Source: Lachnospiraceae bacterium (GTDB lineage: Bacteria; Bacillota; Clostridia; Lachnospirales; Lachnospiraceae). From it: a DNA stretch of 64,000 nt. Made by a program: the position numbers and the translations under genes. Positions 16,374 to 23,922 of this stretch are shown one piece after another. Below the pieces are notes generated by a model, which worked only from the letters and a program-made list of their open reading frames with translations, was not told where the DNA came from and searched no databases. Numbering within the stretch: position 1 is the first letter of the stretch; each line of letters starts with the position of its first letter. The stretch spans positions 1-64,000 of the forward strand of contig JAILID010000025.1 of assembly GCA_024695465.1 (NCBI GenBank). The letters are read 5' to 3'.

Positions 16374-17312
16374 ATGAATAACAAAAACAACGATACCCTG
16401 AAAATCACCAGCGGCGCAATGATCCTGGCTATCTTTGCCATCCTCCTCCTCATCAACCGCCAGACCGGGGCTCTCTTCGAAGAGCTCTTCATCTATCTCC
16501 TCCCGATCCCCATGGTCATCTACTCCGCCCGCTTCGGCTTCAAAAGCGGCCTTTCCGTGCTGGCCGGCACCATCCTCTTCTCCTTCATCTTCGGCACCTT
16601 CACGACCATCTTCTACTCGGTAAGCGCTTCCCTTCTGGGCCTTATCCTCGGCGCCCGGATCTATTCAAAACGCGACATGACCCGTACGCTTCTGCTGGTC
16701 ATGGCGCTTTCCGCGATTTTTACCGTCCTCAGCACAGTCGTTCTGGCCTCCTTCTTCGGCTACAACGTCGATCTTGAGATTTCGGAAATGAAAACCATGC
16801 TGGACTCCGCCATGAACATGGCCGGCAGCAGTGAGGCTGCCGGGCTCTTCTCCCTCAGCTTCCTGAAACAGATCTTCATCATCTCGATGGCCATAAACGG
16901 GCTCCTGGAAGGCTTTATCGTCTACCACCTCAGCCTCCTCATTCTGAAGCGGCTCGGCGTGAAGACGGAAAAAGCCGTCTCCATCCGCAAGCTCACGCCG
17001 CCGGCCTGGACCGGCTTTTTGGCGCTGGCTGCCTACTTCTACGGCAGCTATACCTTCGCCCTGCCGGCGGACAATCCCCTGATCAGCGGCGCAAGGCAGA
17101 TGCTGTGGGTATGCAGCATCTTTTTCCTCATGTTTTTCGGACTGCTTTCCGTAATCGATTTTATTGAGGAGCACATCTCCCGCAAAAAAGGAATCATTGC
17201 CCTCCTGACTGTCCTCAGCTTTTTTCTTCTCTCCCAGCTGCTTCCCCTCGTTGGCTTTGCCCGCATCGCCTTCCGGGGAACAAAGCTCCCCGGTCAGGAT
17301 CGGGCGCTATAA
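16374..17312 (+). CDS. YybS-like (DUF2232) polytopic membrane protein
   Basis: 312 residues with about eight membrane segments spread over the whole length; no enzymatic motif is visible. The pattern, including IPMVIYSARFGFKSGL near residue 45 and a conserved final bundle, fits the DUF2232/YybS family, distantly related to substrate-binding components of energy-coupling-factor transporters. Function unknown. It begins after GGAGG with an ATG at 16374. The next gene lies 33 bases downstream with its own strong ribosome site, so the two are probably cotranscribed. Confidence 0.7.
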   Translation: MNNKNNDTLKITSGAMILAIFAILLLINRQTGALFEELFIYLLPIPMVIYSARFGFKSGLSVLAGTILFSFIFGTFTTIFYSVSASLLGLILGARIYSKRDMTRTLLLVMALSAIFTVLSTVVLASFFGYNVDLEISEMKTMLDSAMNMAGSSEAAGLFSLSFLKQIFIISMAINGLLEGFIVYHLSLLILKRLGVKTEKAVSIRKLTPPAWTGFLALAAYFYGSYTFALPADNPLISGARQMLWVCSIFFLMFFGLLSVIDFIEEHISRKKGIIALLTVLSFFLLSQLLPLVGFARIAFRGTKLPGQDRAL

Positions 17313-17345
17313 TAACAAGCACCAACACAATAAGGAGGTATCAAC

Positions 17346-18197
17346 ATGATTGAATTCGGTATGCGCTGTCACGATCTCTGCCCCAAAGGGCCCCTTCTTG
17401 AAGTCCTTGACAAGGTACAGGAAGCCAATCTCACCCATATCCAGCTCGCCTTCGGAAAGTCCGTCTCCGATTATGACTTTCAGACAGGGCATTACAGCGC
17501 CGGCTTCGGCCATTACCTGCGGAAGGAACTCGAAGCCCGGAATATCCACGTAGCGGTTCTCGGCTGCTACATCAACCCCGCGAATCCGGATGAAGATGCC
17601 CGGAAGGCCGCTGTCGCCCGCTTTATCGAGCACTTAAAATATGCCAAAAGGATGGGCGCCGACATGGTGGGAACCGAAACCGGACGCTTTTCAAAGGACT
17701 TCAAGGTGACTCCCCTGACCAGGACAGAAGAATGCTACCAGACGGTCTTAAAAAGCTTCCGGGAGATCGTTCACGCCGCGGAACAGCTCGGAATGACAGT
17801 CGGAATCGAAGGGGTATTCGACCACACCATTCATTCGCCCGCCCTGATGGACCGGCTCCTTCATGACCTTGATTCCGAAGCGGTGGAGGTTATTTTCGAC
17901 GCGGTCAATCTGATGGTGCCGGAAGTGGAGTTCGATCCGGCCGGCCAGGAGGCGATCTTAAGCGAAGCCTTTTCCCTCTACGGTGACCGAATCTCCGTCC
18001 TTCACCTGAAGGATTTCGTGTTCGACGGCGCCAAGCAGCTTTACCGCCACCCCGGGGAAGGACACTTCTCCTACGCCCCGCTCATGCGCTTTATAAAAGA
18101 GAAAAAGCCCCATATTATAGGACTTCTGGAAAATTCCTCTCCGGACCGCTACGCCGGCGATAGAGCTTTCTTAAAGGAACAGTTTGAAAAGGCCTGA
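17346..18197 (+). CDS. sugar phosphate isomerase/epimerase, xylose-isomerase-like TIM barrel
   Basis: 283 residues. The fold is suggested by alternating strand motifs such as THIQLAFGKS, HVAVLGCYINP, GADMVGTETG, MTVGIEGVFDH, VEVIFDAVNLM and ISVLHLKDF, with acidic residues and histidines at the strand ends where AP-endonuclease-2 family members bind divalent metals. Members interconvert keto/aldo sugars or epimerise them. The substrate cannot be assigned and no sugar operon flanks it. AAGGAGG precedes the ATG. Confidence 0.78.
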   Translation: MIEFGMRCHDLCPKGPLLEVLDKVQEANLTHIQLAFGKSVSDYDFQTGHYSAGFGHYLRKELEARNIHVAVLGCYINPANPDEDARKAAVARFIEHLKYAKRMGADMVGTETGRFSKDFKVTPLTRTEECYQTVLKSFREIVHAAEQLGMTVGIEGVFDHTIHSPALMDRLLHDLDSEAVEVIFDAVNLMVPEVEFDPAGQEAILSEAFSLYGDRISVLHLKDFVFDGAKQLYRHPGEGHFSYAPLMRFIKEKKPHIIGLLENSSPDRYAGDRAFLKEQFEKA

Positions 18198-18227
18198 CCC
18201 CCTTACCGTTCCGCTTGCCGCAGTCTG

Positions 18228-18281
18228 AAAAAGGCGCTTTGACGGCCGCGCTTTTCGCCGCGTCAAAGCGCCCTTTTTTCT
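18228..18281. terminator. bidirectional terminator between TIM-barrel and kinase-like genes
   Basis: Twelve-base-pair stem GGCGCTTTGACG (18233-18244) with its complement (18261-18272), an internal GC hairpin, TTTTTTCTT on the plus side and a T run on the minus side. Confidence 0.85.
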
Positions 18282-18907
18282 TATCCCTCAAACCGGACCT
18301 TCATGTAGCCCTTGATGATCTCAACGCACTTTTCGACTCCCAGTCGGGAGACGTCCAGACAGAGATCGAAGTGATGGGCGTCCGACCATTTCCGTCCGGT
18401 AAAATGCTCGTAGTAGACTTCCCTCTCATGGTTTACCTTGTCTACATAGCGATCCAGCTCCTTTGGCGACAGGCTCATCCGCTTTTCGGCCTGCGAGAGC
18501 CTGTAGCTCTTGGGGGCGTGAATGAAGACCCGGACCACGTTGTCCCGCCCTTCCAGGATAAAATCCGCGCAGCGGCCGACGACAATACAGGATTCCCTGT
18601 CCGCCAGCTGCTTGATAATCTTGGCCTGATAGCTGAAGAGATTCTCAGGGGATGTAAAATCGCGTTTGTCCGGGCTTATCAGCTCACCGGTATAGATATT
18701 TCTGGTGAGCCTGGACATGGCCTTGGCCTTCACCTTCTCCTCCGTCATGTTAAAGAGCCCCTCATTGATGCCGGACTCCTCCGCGGCCATCTTGATAATA
18801 TCCTTATCGTAATACTCGATCCCCAGCTCCTTCGCCAGGCGCTCGCCGACGGCCCTGCCGCCGCTCCCGTATTCCCGGCTGATCGTAATCACTATATTCC
18901 CATTCAT
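18281..18907 (-). CDS. cytidylate kinase-like family protein
   Basis: 208 residues. The N-terminus has ITISREYGSGGRAVGERLA (residues 8-26), the glycine-rich nucleotide loop of cytidylate kinase-like proteins, then EYYDKDII. Later SCIVVGRCADFIL and VRVFIHAP match core strands. The family is widespread in Bacillota; most members have no proven substrate and are distinct from Cmk. It lies just upstream in position but downstream in transcription of the livHMGF operon, with 56 bases between, so cotranscription is possible. Confidence 0.8.
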   Translation of the reverse strand: MNGNIVITISREYGSGGRAVGERLAKELGIEYYDKDIIKMAAEESGINEGLFNMTEEKVKAKAMSRLTRNIYTGELISPDKRDFTSPENLFSYQAKIIKQLADRESCIVVGRCADFILEGRDNVVRVFIHAPKSYRLSQAEKRMSLSPKELDRYVDKVNHEREVYYEHFTGRKWSDAHHFDLCLDVSRLGVEKCVEIIKGYMKVRFEG

Positions 18908-18963
18908 TTCCGGCTCCTTTCCTCAGTGGCCCTGCCTTCCGAAGCGTTTCCAAAACCCCGGGA

Positions 18964-19674
18964 TCATTCTCCCAAATAAGCCTTGCGGATGGAATCGTCA
19001 TGGAGCAGATCATCCGCCGCGCCTTCCATCGTGATTTTCCCGGTCTCCAAAACATAGGCCCGATCCGCGATCGTAAGCGCCTTCCTGGCATTCTGTTCAA
19101 CCAGAAGAACGGTTTTTCCGGCCTTTGAAACCTTCTCGATGATGCTGAATATCTCGTTTACGTAGATCGGAGAAAGACCCATGGAAGGTTCGTCCATCAG
19201 GATGATCCTGGGATCCGACATCAGCGCCCTTCCCATCGCCAGCATCTGCTGTTCCCCGCCGGAAAGCGTTCCCGCCAGCTGCCTCTCCCTCTCCTTAAGC
19301 CTTGGAAAATGTTCGTAGACTTCCTTCAGGATCGAATCTCTTTTCCCTGCCTCCTTCACCGTATAGGCTCCCAGCAGAAGATTCTGGTAAACGGTCATAT
19401 CCGGGAAGACATGCCTGCCCTCCGGAACATGCGCCATTCCCATGGAGACGATCTTATGGGCCGGCACCTTTGTGATATCCTTCCCCATAAACTCGATTCT
19501 GCCTGCGGCTGATGGGATCAGCCCGGTTACCGTGTGGAGCGTCGTCGTCTTGCCCGCTCCGTTCGCCCCGATCAGGGCGATGATCTCCCCCTCGTTTACT
19601 TCAAATGAAACGCCTCTCAGCGCCGGTATCACACCGTAATTGACCGAAAGCTCCGTTACCTTGAGCAATGCCAT
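18964..19674 (-). CDS. livF: branched-chain amino acid ABC transporter ATPase LivF
   Basis: The start is set at ATG 19672-19674 after AAGGAGG, giving 236 residues; the frame extends upstream but without a ribosome site. Walker A GANGAGKTTT, signature LSGGEQQMLAMGRAL and Walker B IILMDEPSMGLSP are intact. It is the second of two cytosolic ATPases that power the LivHM channel. Last gene of the liv operon, 13 bases after livG. Confidence 0.92.
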   Translation of the reverse strand: MALLKVTELSVNYGVIPALRGVSFEVNEGEIIALIGANGAGKTTTLHTVTGLIPSAAGRIEFMGKDITKVPAHKIVSMGMAHVPEGRHVFPDMTVYQNLLLGAYTVKEAGKRDSILKEVYEHFPRLKERERQLAGTLSGGEQQMLAMGRALMSDPRIILMDEPSMGLSPIYVNEIFSIIEKVSKAGKTVLLVEQNARKALTIADRAYVLETGKITMEGAADDLLHDDSIRKAYLGE

Positions 19675-19687
19675 CGCAATATCCTCC

Positions 19688-20449
19688 TTACTCGCCAAGA
19701 TAGGCCTTGATGACCTCCGGATTGGCAAGCACTTTCTTCGTCTCGCCCTGCGTCAGGATCCGCCCGAAATTCAGGACCGTCAGCTTCTCGCAGATACCGG
19801 AAACCAGCTTCATGTCGTGCTCGATGAGCAGGATCGTCATGCCGAAGCTGTCCCGGATGTAATGGATCGTATCCATCAGCTCCTGCGTCTCGTTCGGATT
19901 CATGCCGGCCGCCGGCTCATCCAAAAGCAGAAGCCTGGGATTGGTCGCCATGGCCCTCGCGATCTCCAGCTTGCGCTGCCGGCCGTAAGGAAGATTGGAC
20001 GCCAGCGTGCTGTCCGCCTCCTTGTCCAGCCCGAATACGGATAGGAGCTCATAGGCCCTCTCATTCATCTTCTTTTCCGTCTCGTAATAGGCCGGAAGGC
20101 GAAGGATCGACGCGGCCGGCGGGCAGCGGTAGATATTATGGAGGCCGACCTTGACGTTGTCCAGAACGCTCATCTGCTTGAAGAGCCGGATATTCTGGAA
20201 GGTCCGGGCGATCCCGGCCTTATTGATCTCGATGGGCTTCTTCCCCGTGATATCCCTGCCGTCAAGCCGGATGATCCCTTCGTTCGGCTTGTATACTCCG
20301 GTCAGCAGGTTGAAAACCGTCGTCTTGCCCGCCCCGTTCGGCCCGATCAGGCCGTAGAGATCGCCCTGTTCGATGGAGAGGTTAAACTCATCGACGGCAC
20401 GGAGACCGCCGAAGGAGATGGAAAGGTTGTTGATTTCCAAAAGCGCCAT
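19688..20449 (-). CDS. livG: branched-chain amino acid ABC transporter ATPase LivG
   Basis: 253 residues. Walker A GPNGAGKTTVFNLLTG, LivG-type signature LPYGRQRKLEIARA in place of LSGGQ (normal in this subfamily) and Walker B LLLLDEPAAGMNP are present, as is the LivG insert between Walker A and signature (about residues 85-125). It ends in KAYLGE, the same tail as LivF, a common feature of the pair. One base separates its start from the stop of livM. Confidence 0.93.
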   Translation of the reverse strand: MALLEINNLSISFGGLRAVDEFNLSIEQGDLYGLIGPNGAGKTTVFNLLTGVYKPNEGIIRLDGRDITGKKPIEINKAGIARTFQNIRLFKQMSVLDNVKVGLHNIYRCPPAASILRLPAYYETEKKMNERAYELLSVFGLDKEADSTLASNLPYGRQRKLEIARAMATNPRLLLLDEPAAGMNPNETQELMDTIHYIRDSFGMTILLIEHDMKLVSGICEKLTVLNFGRILTQGETKKVLANPEVIKAYLGE

Positions 20450-20450
20450 T

Positions 20451-21539
20451 TCATTTTCCTCCCTTTCCCGCAGATTTTTTGAACTTGAACAGGAAGCGGT
20501 TCAGCTTATGCTTTTCCATAAAGGCTCTGGAAGCCGGACTCCAGTTGACAATCATCATGACGATCAGGATGATCGAATAGAGCAGCATGCGGAAGCTGGC
20601 AATCGGCCTTAAAAGCTCCGGAATAAGGGTGAGCACCACCGCCGCGATGATGGCTCCCCGGCTGGATCCGATCCCGCCGAGCACCACGAAGACGAGGAAC
20701 ATAATCGACATATTGTAGCCGAAGCGGGCCGAAGTCGCCGCCAGCGAGCTTAAGTTATGGGCGTAAAGCGCCCCCGCGAAGCCCGCTATGACCGCGGAAA
20801 CCGTAAAAGCCATCAGCTTATACTTCGTGATATTGATGCCCACCGACTCCGCCGCGATGTGATTGTCGCGGACCGACATGATGGCCCTCCCCTGCCGGGA
20901 ATGGATCAGATTCAGGATCACGAAAAGGGAAAGCAGAAGGATCAGGATCCCGATCAGAAAGGTTGAATTTCTGGGCGTCCCCGTAATTCCCTGGGGCCCG
21001 TTGATCAGCATCTCCCCGTTCAGCGCATCCATGCCCATATCGTTGGCGCTGGACAGTGAGAAATGAAAACCATTCGCGTCCCTCCCCACGTAGAGAGAAT
21101 TCATGACGTTCTTAATGATCTCCCCAAAAGCCAGGGTTACGATGGCGAGATAATCCCCGTTCAGGCGAAAGACCGGGATCCCGATGAGGAAACCGAATAC
21201 GCCGGCGATCAGGCCGCCTATAAGGATCGCGATGACAAAACGAAGCATGGAGGGCATGCCGTCGCCCACGCATTTGGTAAAGAAAGCGCTGGCAAAAGCT
21301 CCGAGGCACATAAAGCCCGCATGGCCGATTGAGAGCTCTCCCAGGATACCGACAACCAGGTTCAGCGAAACCGCCATGATCGAATAGACGCACAAGGGAA
21401 CCAAAAGCCCGCCGATCTGGCTGGAAAGGATCCCAAGCGCCTGCAATATGGAAATGACAGCAAAAGCCCCGATGACCATCCCGTAAGTAATAAAATCATT
21501 CCGCGAGGTCTGATCCATCTGTGAAAGAATCTTTTTCAT
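20451..21539 (-). CDS. livM: branched-chain amino acid ABC transporter permease LivM
   Basis: 362 residues with about ten membrane helices. LivM-family stretches include VGILGELSIGHAGFMCLGAF, FRLNGDYLAIVTLAFGEI and VVLGGIGSSRGAIIAAVVL. The C-terminal 20 residues are basic and cytosolic. Forms the transmembrane channel with LivH. The ATG follows AGGAGG 13 bases after livH. Confidence 0.92.
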   Translation of the reverse strand: MKKILSQMDQTSRNDFITYGMVIGAFAVISILQALGILSSQIGGLLVPLCVYSIMAVSLNLVVGILGELSIGHAGFMCLGAFASAFFTKCVGDGMPSMLRFVIAILIGGLIAGVFGFLIGIPVFRLNGDYLAIVTLAFGEIIKNVMNSLYVGRDANGFHFSLSSANDMGMDALNGEMLINGPQGITGTPRNSTFLIGILILLLSLFVILNLIHSRQGRAIMSVRDNHIAAESVGINITKYKLMAFTVSAVIAGFAGALYAHNLSSLAATSARFGYNMSIMFLVFVVLGGIGSSRGAIIAAVVLTLIPELLRPIASFRMLLYSIILIVMMIVNWSPASRAFMEKHKLNRFLFKFKKSAGKGGK

Positions 21540-21552
21540 AGCTTTCCTCCTC

Positions 21553-22434
21553 TCAGACCTTTTCCTGAATCACTTTGCCGAAGAGACCTGTCGGCTTGAC
21601 AAGAAGCACTACGATGAGAACCGCGAACACGATCGCATCGGAAAGCTGGGTTGAGATATAAGCCCGCGACAGGATCTCGATCACGCCCAGAAGAAGTCCG
21701 CCGACCATGGCGCCCGGAACCGACCCGATTCCTCCGAATACCGCCGCGACAAAGGCCTTGATGCCCGGCATGGCGCCGGTCGTAGGGCTCAGGGCCGGAT
21801 AGGCCGAACACAGAAGGACGCCGGCGACCGCGGCCATGGCGGAGCCGATGGCAAAGGTCAGGGTGATCGTGTTGTTGACGGAGATTCCCATGAGGGAGGC
21901 CGCGGCCCGGTCCTGGGCGCAGGCGAGCATCGCCTGTCCGGGCCTGGTCTTATTGATGAATATCTGAAGAACCGATACCAGAATCACGCTTGTCAGAATG
22001 CTGACGATCGTGGTTCCGGGAATCAGGAAGGGGCCGACCGAAAGAGTCTGCAGGGGGACGACAGAAGAAAACATCTTGGTATCGCTCCCGAAAATCAGCA
22101 TGGCCCCGTTCTGAAGAAAATAGGAAACGCCGATGGCGGTTATCAGTACCGCAAGAGGAGACCCCGCGTTCCTTAAGGGACGATAGGCAATCTTCTCGAT
22201 GGCAATCCCCAGAAGAGTGCAGCAGACAATGGCCGCCAGAATCCCGACCGGCGTCGGAAGTCCCATTGTGCTGATAATCGTGTAGGCCGCGAAGGCTCCG
22301 ACCATAATGACGTCGCCGTGCGCGAAATTCAGCATTTTCGCGATACCGTAAACCATGGTATAACCGATCGCGATGATCGCGTATATGCTTCCCAGACTGA
22401 GTCCGTTAATAAGATTGGTTATAAAGCTGACCAC
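21553..22434 (-). CDS. livH: branched-chain amino acid ABC transporter permease LivH
   Basis: 293 residues, about eight membrane helices; family stretches are NGLSLGSIYAIIAIGYTMVY near the N-terminus and FGGIGSVPGAMVGGLLLG near the C-terminus. Encoded directly downstream of the binding protein but separated from it by a stem-loop and a second promoter, so livHMGF can be transcribed without livK. Confidence 0.92.
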   Translation of the reverse strand: MVSFITNLINGLSLGSIYAIIAIGYTMVYGIAKMLNFAHGDVIMVGAFAAYTIISTMGLPTPVGILAAIVCCTLLGIAIEKIAYRPLRNAGSPLAVLITAIGVSYFLQNGAMLIFGSDTKMFSSVVPLQTLSVGPFLIPGTTIVSILTSVILVSVLQIFINKTRPGQAMLACAQDRAAASLMGISVNNTITLTFAIGSAMAAVAGVLLCSAYPALSPTTGAMPGIKAFVAAVFGGIGSVPGAMVGGLLLGVIEILSRAYISTQLSDAIVFAVLIVVLLVKPTGLFGKVIQEKV

Positions 22435-22514
22435 GTGCTCTCCTCCTCTTCCCTCTTAAACTGATGATACGCGCCGCTTTGCGTCATAAACGCCCGCTTT
22501 TTGCGTTATTCCAT

Positions 22515-22543
22515 AGTATAGCATTGCGAAATGACCTCGTAAA
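22515..22543 (-). promoter_or_regulatory. internal promoter for livHMGF
   Basis: Minus strand: TTTACG (22538-22543), 17 bases, then TATACT (22515-22520) preceded by TGC, an extended -10. Confidence 0.5.
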
Positions 22544-22566
22544 GAAAAAAATTCCAACTAAGAAAA

Positions 22567-22585
22567 GAGGGTGCAAAGCACCCTC
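22567..22585 (-). terminator. intercistronic stem-loop after livK
   Basis: GAGGGTGC-AAA-GCACCCTC, followed on the minus strand by TTTTC, immediately after the livK stop at 22602. Confidence 0.7.
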
Positions 22586-22601
22586 CTGCAAACGATCGGT
22601 A

Positions 22602-23789
22602 TCACCCTTCAATGGAAACGTACGCGCCGTCCTTGATCATAACCGCTTTGGGCTCCTTATCCGGCTCGCCGGAGGCAGCCCAGGTAATTGTCCCGGTCAG
22701 GCCGTCTACCTCGATCTGTGTAATGGCAGTCTTCAGGGCTTCGCAGATATCCGAAACAGAGGCTTCCGGCGTAAGATCTGCCTTCTCGATGGCCAGTTTC
22801 AGGGCGTAAATGCCGTCATACTGATCCGCTCCGAACTGATTGGGGGTCTTCTCGTAGGCGCTGCGGAAATTCTCGACAAAGTTGACGGTAAGCTCGTCCT
22901 CCGCGTCGGCCGCGAAAGGCGTAAGCAGCATCAGGCCCTCGGCGAGCGAAGTGTCGAAGCCCTCGATATCGAGGATGCCGTCCATGCCGTCACAGCCGAA
23001 GAAATCCGGCGTGAAGCCCATGTTGGCGGCCTGCTGCAGGATAACCGAAGCCTCCTGATAGTAGATCGGCATGAAAACGTAGGTGCAGCCCGCGCTTTTC
23101 AGCTTATTGAGCTGGGCCGTAAAATCCGTGTTGTTATCGGCCGTAAAGGACTCCACATCCGCAATGTCAAGTCCCAGCGCGGCTCCCTTGGACTCGAAGT
23201 TGGCCTCGATGCCGGCGGAATATTCCGTGGAACTGTCGTAGAGGGTGCCGATCACCGCATCCGGGAAATGCTCCGCAAAGTACTCGGCGGACTTGGTTCC
23301 CTGCTGGGGATCGTTGAAGCAGACCGCAAAGGCGTTGGCTTCCTCGATGCAGGCCTTGGAAGATCCGGAGGGGGTAAGCTGGAACATATTGTCCTCCGCC
23401 GTAAGCGCTTCAACCGCCGTAGACGGAGTCGATGTGACGGCGCCGGCCAGGATCTGCATGCCCCAGTCCTTCAGGGTATTGTAAGCGTTCATGGCCTTCT
23501 CGGCGTCATGCTCATCATCCTCGGCCCTGTACTCGATCTGATAACCGTTGATGCCGCCGGCGGCGTTGATTTCGTCGACCGCGATCTGCCCCGCGTTCTT
23601 GACATCCGTTCCGTAGATAGCCACCGGTCCGGTCAAAGGACCGATCATGCCGATCTTCCAGGTAAGCTCCTCTGAGCCTTCTCCGCCGCCTGTCTGTGTG
23701 CTGCCTGTTGACGAACCGCCGCAGCCGGCAAGCGCCCCTGCCGCCATGCAGCCGGCAAGCAGAAGGCCTGTCCATTTTTTCATTTTCAT
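22602..23789 (-). CDS. livK: branched-chain amino acid-binding lipoprotein
   Basis: Start chosen at ATG 23787-23789 (395 residues, MKMKKWTGLLL), eight bases after GGGAGG; the frame continues upstream without support. The signal peptide ends at lipobox ALAGC, followed by a Ser/Gly/Thr linker. The mature domain begins WKIGMIGPLTGPVAIYG and has IEYRAEDDEHDAEKAMNAYN, the periplasmic-binding fold type I seen in Leu/Ile/Val-binding proteins. The four genes downstream are the rest of the transporter. The ligand could also be another neutral amino acid or an amide. Confidence 0.9.
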   Translation of the reverse strand: MKMKKWTGLLLAGCMAAGALAGCGGSSTGSTQTGGGEGSEELTWKIGMIGPLTGPVAIYGTDVKNAGQIAVDEINAAGGINGYQIEYRAEDDEHDAEKAMNAYNTLKDWGMQILAGAVTSTPSTAVEALTAEDNMFQLTPSGSSKACIEEANAFAVCFNDPQQGTKSAEYFAEHFPDAVIGTLYDSSTEYSAGIEANFESKGAALGLDIADVESFTADNNTDFTAQLNKLKSAGCTYVFMPIYYQEASVILQQAANMGFTPDFFGCDGMDGILDIEGFDTSLAEGLMLLTPFAADAEDELTVNFVENFRSAYEKTPNQFGADQYDGIYALKLAIEKADLTPEASVSDICEALKTAITQIEVDGLTGTITWAASGEPDKEPKAVMIKDGAYVSIEG

Positions 23790-23849
23790 AATGCTATCCT
23801 CCCTTTTGCGCTTTAATGCGCTGAAATATATGGTCAATAGATAAATGAA

Positions 23850-23878
23850 ATATTACTACAGATATCTCTTCCTGTCAA
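23850..23878 (-). promoter_or_regulatory. consensus promoter of the liv operon
   Basis: TTGACA (23873-23878), 17 bases, TAATAT (23850-23855). One mismatch from the full consensus. A small GCGC hairpin (23808-23821) lies in the leader. Confidence 0.75.
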
Positions 23879-23890
23879 ATATTTTCAAAA

Positions 23891-23915
23891 GGCGGCAAAG
23901 CTTCCCTTTGCCGCC
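23891..23915 (-). terminator. terminator of the V-ATPase operon
   Basis: GGCGGCAAAG-CTTCC-CTTTGCCGCC, then TTTTGAAAATATTT on the minus strand, just after the stop of the 822-residue protein gene. Confidence 0.8.
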
Positions 23916-23922
23916 CTCTCAC

